Shown one piece after another: positions 50,220 to 54,336 of a stretch of 54,336 nucleotides of DNA (within the stretch, counting starts at the first letter, position 1; each line of letters starts with the position of its first letter). The DNA lies in NCBI GenBank assembly GCA_035707965.1, contig DASSTJ010000209.1, positions 1-54,336 of the forward strand, given 5' to 3'. The position numbers and the translations under genes are program-made. This DNA comes from DASSTJ01 sp035707965 (GTDB lineage: Bacteria > Actinomycetota > Actinomycetes > Actinomycetales > Angustibacteraceae). The notes under the pieces are model-generated. The model was not told the DNA's origin. It ran no database searches and saw only the letters and a list, made by a program, of their open reading frames with translations.

Positions 50220-51569
50220 GAACAACTCTCGGAGGTCCTTGTTCGAACCTCGGTCAATCCCGGCTCTCCGGGCCAGGCACGCGACGTCCTCCAGCTCGCC
50301 GTGCCAGCCTTCCTCGCGCTGGTCGCCGAGCCGCTGTTCCTCCTTGCCGACTCGATCATCGTGGGCCATCTCGGCACCGTCCCCCTGGCCGGTCTGGGCG
50401 TGGCCTCGGCAGCGCTCGCCACCGCGGCCAACGTGTTCGTCTTCCTCGCCTACGGCACGACCGCCGCCGTGGCGCGACGCTCCGGCGCGGGGGACCTGCG
50501 CGGGGCACTCAGCCTGGGTGTGGACGGCGTGTGGCTGGCCCTGCTGCTGGGCGCCGTGACCGGCGCCGTCGTGCTCGTCGGTGCGCCGGACATCGTGCGC
50601 CTCTTCGGCGCCAGCCACGAGGCCACCGACGCCGCCGTCACGTACCTGAGGGTCAGCGCCCTCGGGATCCCCGGCATGCTGGTCGTGCTCGCGTCGACCG
50701 GTGTGCTGCGCGGCCTGCAAGACACCCGCACGCCCCTGGCGGTGGCCGTCGCCGGGTTCGGCACCAACATCGTGCTGAACGTCGTCCTCGTCTACGGTGC
50801 CGGTCTGGGCATCGCGGGTTCCGCGCTCGGCACGGTGCTGGCCCAGACCGGGATGGGCGTCGCCCTGCTGACCGTCGTCGTCCGTGGCGTGCGGCGGACG
50901 GGTGCCCGCCTCCGCTCCCACCCGCTGCGCGTGCTCGCGGCCGCACGCGATGGCGCGCCCCTGCTCGTCCGGACGCTGGCGCTGCGCGCGGTGCTCCTGA
51001 TCACCACGTGGGTGGCCGCCTCGGGCGGCGACGTGACTCTGGCGTCGTACCAGGTGGCTGCGACGGTGTGGAGCTTCCTCGCCTTCGCGCTGGACGCGCT
51101 AGCGATCGCCGCCCAGGCGCTGACCGGTTCCTCGCTCGGCGCCGGGGACGTCGGCCGAACGCGTTCGTTGACGGTTCTCATGGTGCGCTGGGGAGTCCTG
51201 GCCGGCGTGGGGTTCGGCGTGGTCGTGCTCGCCTTGCACCGGGTGCTGCCGATGCTCTTCACGCCAGAGTCCGACGTCCAGGCGGCGCTTGCCTCCGCCC
51301 TCGTCGTCATCGGCATCACCGTGCCGCTCTCGGGCGTCGTGTTCGTGCTGGACGGTGTGCTGATCGGCGCCGGCGACGGGCGCTGGCTCGCTCGCGCCCA
51401 GCTGGTCGTGCTCGCCGCCTACGTGCCCGTGGCGCTGGCGGTGCGAGCGCACGGCGTGACGCCGGCCTTGCTCTGGTGGGGCTTCACCGCCTTCATGCTG
51501 GTGCGCTGCGCCGCGCTGGTCTGGCGCGCCCGCGGCGACGCCTGGCTAGTCGTCGGCGCCACCCGCTGA
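50166..51569 (+). CDS. MATE-family efflux transporter (DinF type)
   Basis: About 467 aa with twelve hydrophobic helices; DinF-like signatures are PAFLALVAEPLFLLADSIIVGHLGTVPLAGLGVA at the N-terminus and GVLRGLQDTRTPL in the middle. Exports drugs or metabolites by Na+ or proton exchange. The start is unclear: conserved sequence begins near 50240, where a GGAGG (50231-50235) is present, but no ATG, GTG or TTG in frame follows it. The nearest canonical starts are GTG 50166 and 50163, or 50103; I give 50166. This gene neighbours dnaB in many actinobacteria. Function firm, start not. Confidence 0.85.
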   Translation: MLPIRPRAAQTSSTACGYEQLSEVLVRTSVNPGSPGQARDVLQLAVPAFLALVAEPLFLLADSIIVGHLGTVPLAGLGVASAALATAANVFVFLAYGTTAAVARRSGAGDLRGALSLGVDGVWLALLLGAVTGAVVLVGAPDIVRLFGASHEATDAAVTYLRVSALGIPGMLVVLASTGVLRGLQDTRTPLAVAVAGFGTNIVLNVVLVYGAGLGIAGSALGTVLAQTGMGVALLTVVVRGVRRTGARLRSHPLRVLAAARDGAPLLVRTLALRAVLLITTWVAASGGDVTLASYQVAATVWSFLAFALDALAIAAQALTGSSLGAGDVGRTRSLTVLMVRWGVLAGVGFGVVVLALHRVLPMLFTPESDVQAALASALVVIGITVPLSGVVFVLDGVLIGAGDGRWLARAQLVVLAAYVPVALAVRAHGVTPALLWWGFTAFMLVRCAALVWRARGDAWLVVGATR

Positions 51570-51611
51570 CGCCCTGCCTTGAGTGCCGTGGGTGGTGCGG
51601 CTTCCCGTGCA

Positions 51612-51669
51612 GTGCCTTGAGTGATGCAGTATCGCGCGGAGCGCCTTGAGTGATGCAGTGTCGCGCGAC
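51612..51669. repeat. 29-bp tandem direct repeat
   Basis: 51612-51640 and 51641-51669 match at 25 of 29 positions; both contain TTGAGTGATGCAGT followed by TCGCGCG. The second unit forms the left arm of the 54-bp element below. A more degenerate TGCCTTGAGTG at 51575 looks like a third start. Confidence 0.8.
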
Positions 51670-51701
51670 ACAGCGGCGCGCCTGGCCAGGACGCATCACT
51701 G
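51648..51701. repeat. 54-bp palindromic intergenic element, copy B
   Basis: Left end GAGTGATGC (51648) and right end GCATCACTG (51693-51701), same 54-bp span as copy A and copy C. Contains a perfect 14-bp palindrome GTGTCGCGCGACAC (51658-51671) and the central CGGCGCGCC shared with copy C. Confidence 0.75.
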
Positions 51702-51804
51702 AACGGCGGTGCCGGTCGTCCACAGCCAGCGGGCGTCGTCCCATCGTCCACAGCACCGCGCTGCCTTCTCGCTACCGAGCGCACCTCGGCCCGACGCTCT
51801 CGAC

Positions 51805-52800
51805 GTGAAGCCACTGCCGGATGCCGTGATCCATGGAGCGCATCGCCGACAGCAGCTGCGGGGCCATGGAGTGACCGATGGCGAGCTGCACGGCCCGATG
51901 TGGACACGCACGGCCCATGGCCTCTACTCGTGGTCCGCCGTCGACCCCGACCACGTGCGCCAACGGATCCTGATCGCCGCTGCCCGGCTACCGTCCTCCG
52001 GGGCAGTCACGGGATGGGCAGCGGCCTGGGTGCACGGAGCAGCGCGCCTGGACGGACTTCGTGGCGACGCGACGACGCCCTTGCCCGTACCGGTCTGCCT
52101 GACCCCCGACCACCAGCTGCGCAACGCCGCACGGGCCGGCCTGAAGGTGTCACGAAGCCGGCTCGAGCCGGGCGAGCGCGTCAGCGTGCGCGACGTGCCC
52201 TGCACTCACCTCGTCAGGACCGCGTTCGACGCGGCTCGGTTCGCCGAGAACGTCATGGAGGCCGTGGTCGCGCTCGACGCCCTGCTCCACTCGACCGCGT
52301 TGCGGGTGGAGGAGGTGGTGGCGTATGCGCACGAGCGGCCGCGGTGGCACGGCCGGGACCAGCTGTACCGAGCGGCGGCCCTCGCGAACGCCTGGTCGTT
52401 GTCCTGCCAGGAGTCGCGGCTGCGGGTGATGTGGCGAGAGGCCGGGTTGCCCCGGCCGCTCGTCAACCCGTTCGTCCTCGACCGCAGCGGCACCGTCGTC
52501 GCCATGGCCGACCTCCTCGACGAGGCGGCCGCGCTGGTCATCGAGTACGACGGAGCCCACCATGCCGACGCGCGCCAGCGTGCGCGCGACGACGAACGCA
52601 CGCAACGACTGCACGCCCTGGGCCTGCACGTCGTGCGCGTGAGCTCACTCGACCTGCGAGCTGATCGTCGGTGGACGACGATGTACCGGCTGCGGCAGCT
52701 GCACGAACGCAGGGCCGCGGCCCAGACCGGTCCACGGGCGTGGACGGCCCAGCCGCAGGGCGACCATGACGTACCCGCACGGACGCTCCGCTTCGGTTGA
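51805..52800 (+). CDS. DUF559/Vsr-like nuclease-domain protein
   Basis: About 331 aa. The C-terminal part carries a PD-(D/E)XK-like pattern: ADLLDEAAALVIEYDGAHH (Asp, then ExD), followed by RARDDERTQRLHALGLHVVRVSS, as in DUF559 and Vsr-related nucleases. The N-terminal region resembles the helix-turn-helix-plus-linker part of AbiEi-like proteins (TRTAHGLYSWSAVDPD; AVTGWAAAWVHGAARL; THLVRTAFDAARF). Multi-copy in actinobacteria; function unproven. The start GTG 51805 is a guess, GTG 51826 being possible. It is bracketed by copies B and C of the 54-bp element. Confidence 0.72.
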   Translation: MKPLPDAVIHGAHRRQQLRGHGVTDGELHGPMWTRTAHGLYSWSAVDPDHVRQRILIAAARLPSSGAVTGWAAAWVHGAARLDGLRGDATTPLPVPVCLTPDHQLRNAARAGLKVSRSRLEPGERVSVRDVPCTHLVRTAFDAARFAENVMEAVVALDALLHSTALRVEEVVAYAHERPRWHGRDQLYRAAALANAWSLSCQESRLRVMWREAGLPRPLVNPFVLDRSGTVVAMADLLDEAAALVIEYDGAHHADARQRARDDERTQRLHALGLHVVRVSSLDLRADRRWTTMYRLRQLHERRAAAQTGPRAWTAQPQGDHDVPARTLRFG

Positions 52801-52845
52801 GAGCAGCTGGTTCCGAGCTCGGACCAGGCCGCGCCCACCCCCGCC

Positions 52846-52899
52846 CAGTGATGCGATTTCGGGCGCCACGCCGGCGCGCCCCAGCACACTGCATCACTG
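52846..52899. repeat. 54-bp palindromic intergenic element, copy C
   Basis: Ends CAGTGATGC (52846-52854) and GCATCACTG (52891-52899), perfect 9-bp inverted repeat; central CGGCGCGCC as in copy B. It lies 45 nt after the nuclease-gene stop. Confidence 0.75.
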
Positions 52900-52936
52900 C
52901 ACCCACCAGAGCGCGCCGGCGTGAGGCATCGGCGCA

Positions 52937-52971
52937 ACGAGGCCCGCACCCTGCGCGGGTGCGGGCCTCGT
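52937..52971 (-). terminator. Strong intrinsic-type terminator after rplI
   Basis: Perfect 15-bp inverted repeat (52937-52951 and 52957-52971) with a 5-nt loop, 22 nt beyond the rplI stop. Only a short T-pair follows on the minus strand. It can also stop transcription arriving from the nuclease gene. Confidence 0.8.
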
Positions 52972-52993
52972 GAGCAGTCAGACCGGACGCCGG

Positions 52994-53440
52994 TCAGCCG
53001 GCGACGACCTCGATCGCGACCTTGGCAGCGACCTCGGGGTGCAGCCGGACGGAGACCTCGTGCCGACCGACGGCCTTGATGGGCTGGCCGAGCTCGATCT
53101 TGCGGCGGTCGAGCTGCGGGCCGCCGGCGGCGGCGACGGCCGTGGCGACGTCGGCCGGGGTCACCGCGCCGAACAGCCGACCGGACGCGCCGGCGTGGGC
53201 CGTCAGCGTGACCGTACGGCTCTCGAGGTTGGCCTTGACGGACTGGGCCTGCTCGAGCGTCGCGATCTCGCGGCTGGAGCGCGCCTTGCGGATCGCCTCG
53301 ACCTGCTTCTCGCCGCCCTTCGTCCACGGCGTGGCGAGGTTGCGGGGCAGCAGGAAGTTGCGGGCGTAGCCGTCCTTCGCCTCGATGACGTCGCCGGGGG
53401 CACCGAGACCGGTGACCTCCTGGGTGAGGATGAGCTTCAT
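52994..53440 (-). CDS. rplI: 50S ribosomal protein L9
   Basis: 148 aa: N-domain MKLILTQEVTGLGAPGDVIEAKDGYARNFLLPRNLA, long connecting helix, C-domain with FGAVTPADVATAV and LHPEVAAKVAIEV. Binds 23S rRNA near L1 and stretches over the ribosome surface. AGGAG precedes the ATG at 53438-53440. Last gene of ssb-rpsR-rplI, 17 nt after rpsR. Confidence 0.98.
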   Translation of the reverse strand: MKLILTQEVTGLGAPGDVIEAKDGYARNFLLPRNLATPWTKGGEKQVEAIRKARSSREIATLEQAQSVKANLESRTVTLTAHAGASGRLFGAVTPADVATAVAAAGGPQLDRRKIELGQPIKAVGRHEVSVRLHPEVAAKVAIEVVAG

Positions 53441-53457
53441 CGTTCTCCTCCCCTGGC

Positions 53458-53694
53458 TCAGCGAGCCGAGCTCGAGTAGGGCAGCAGCGCCATCTCGCGG
53501 GCGTTCTTGATCGCGCTGGCGATCTGCCGCTGCTGCTGGACGGACACGCCGGTCACCCGACGGGCGCGGATCTTGCCCCGGTCGGAGATGAACTTGCGCA
53601 GCAGCGCCGTGTCCTTGTAGTCGATGTACTCGACCTTCGCCGCCTTGAGCGGGTTGGCCTTCTTCTTGGGCTTGCGCACAACGGGCTTTGCCAT
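53458..53694 (-). CDS. rpsR: 30S ribosomal protein S18
   Basis: 78 aa; family pattern YIDYKDTALLRKFISDRGKIRARRVTGVSVQQQRQIASAIKNAREMALLPY complete. It lacks the CxxC zinc motif found in some actinobacterial paralogues, so it is the Cys-minus form. Binds the platform of the small subunit next to S6. Shine-Dalgarno AAGGGGAG is present. Confidence 0.98.
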   Translation of the reverse strand: MAKPVVRKPKKKANPLKAAKVEYIDYKDTALLRKFISDRGKIRARRVTGVSVQQQRQIASAIKNAREMALLPYSSSAR

Positions 53695-53813
53695 CGTGGA
53701 GCTCCCCTTTCGTGGAGCCCGGGCCGATGTGCCGTCGACCCGGGATGGTCGGTGTTGAACTGTCTCTGTCGTGAACGTGGTGGCCCGCGGGGGTCACCGA
53801 TCGCGGACTGCGG

Positions 53814-54336
53814 TCAGAACGGCGGGTCGTCGTAGGACGAGCCACCCTGACCGCCGAAGCCGCCCTGCTGACTGCCGCGGGACGGGCCGGTCGCCCACGG
53901 GTCGTCCACCTGCTGGCCGCCGGCCTGACCACCCTGACCGCCCTGGGAGCCGCCCCAGCCGCCGCCCTGCTGGCCGCCACCGCCACCGCCGCCAAAGCCG
54001 CCGCCACCGCCGCGCTGGGCCTTGGTGACCTTGGCGGTCGCCCGCCGCAGCGACGGGCCGATCTCGTCGACCTGCATCTCGACCACGGTGCGCTTCTCGC
54101 CCTCCTTGGTCTCGAAGCTGCGGGACTGCAGCCGGCCCTGGGCGATCACCGCGGTGCCTCGCGTGAGCGACTCGGCGACGTTCTCCGCCGCCTCCCGCCA
54201 CACGGAGCAGCGCATGAACAGCGTCTCGCCGTCCTTCCACTCGTTCGAGTGCTTGTCGAACATGCGAGGCGTCGACGCGATCGTGAAGTTCGCGACCGCG
54301 GCACCGGAGGGCGTGAACCGCAGCTCCGGGTCGTTC
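53814..54336 (-). CDS. ssb: Single-stranded DNA-binding protein, N-terminus beyond the window
   Basis: OB-fold part visible from NDPELRFTPSGAAVANFTIASTPR, with FMRCSVWREAAENVAESLTRGTAVIAQGRLQSRSFETKEGEKRT, then a Gly/Gln-rich linker and the acidic tip SSYDDPPF that recruits replication and repair proteins. The frame stays open to the right edge, so about the first 10-15 residues are missing. First gene here of ssb-rpsR-rplI; rpsF is expected just outside. Confidence 0.97.
   Translation of the reverse strand, partial: NDPELRFTPSGAAVANFTIASTPRMFDKHSNEWKDGETLFMRCSVWREAAENVAESLTRGTAVIAQGRLQSRSFETKEGEKRTVVEMQVDEIGPSLRRATAKVTKAQRGGGGGFGGGGGGGQQGGGWGGSQGGQGGQAGGQQVDDPWATGPSRGSQQGGFGGQGGSSYDDPPF

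Overview
The window is very GC-rich with almost exclusively G/C-ending codons, many GTG starts and tightly overlapped operons, so it comes from an actinobacterium. The ssb-rpsR-rplI block beside dnaB, an actinobacterial hut operon with an IclR regulator, an Mrp antiporter operon and an EtfD-type reductase all fit. I cannot name the genus.

Layout. 1-1306: end of a TrpB2-type beta-replacement enzyme. 1391-8411 (minus): histidine-degradation operon hutH-hutU-M20 amidohydrolase-hutF-hutI, followed upstream by an MFS exporter with a divergent TetR gene and an IclR gene (candidate hut regulator). 11441-17516 (minus): six-gene Mrp cation/proton antiporter operon (A-B fused, C, D, E, F, G). 17765-20041: EtfD-like membrane Fe-S oxidoreductase. 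20151-22090: proline-racemase-family enzyme overlapping an ornithine-cyclodeaminase-family enzyme, probably hydroxyproline or pyrroline-carboxylate metabolism. 22148-24459: DsbA-like protein, divergent Cys-containing regulator, ferredoxin fdxA and a small partner. 24523-37921: accessory genes (flavin reductase, four VOC proteins, a NarL-type two-component pair, cupin, pentapeptide-repeat protein, DoxX-like protein, flavodoxin, an unrecognised 301-aa protein, pirin, MarR, DUF1905, RIC-type Fe-S repair protein, SnoaL-like and membrane proteins). 38079-44105: two more NarL-type two-component systems around a cytochrome b561-sulfite-oxidase-type fusion. 44304-47247: membrane, ASCH-domain and small secreted proteins. 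47299-54336: dnaB carrying an intein, a MATE transporter, a DUF559-like nuclease gene, then rplI, rpsR and ssb (cut by the window edge).

The most notable things are: (i) a 54-bp palindromic intergenic element present three times with exactly the same length, two copies bracketing the DUF559-like nuclease gene; (ii) a class 3 intein in the DnaB P-loop with an intact Trp-Cys-Thr triad but a Gly in place of the second LAGLIDADG catalytic Asp; (iii) a 51-bp patch of foreign-looking codons, including TTA, centred on the other classical DnaB intein site, which is empty here; (iv) a cluster of DnaA-box-like sequences upstream of dnaB; (v) eleven genes whose start lies 6-7 nt after a TANNNT box, the signature of leaderless transcripts; (vi) a palindrome upstream of hutH closely resembling the motif I recall for the IclR-type regulator HutR.

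I saw no rRNA, tRNA, CRISPR array or insertion sequence, although I could not run a tRNA or repeat scan.
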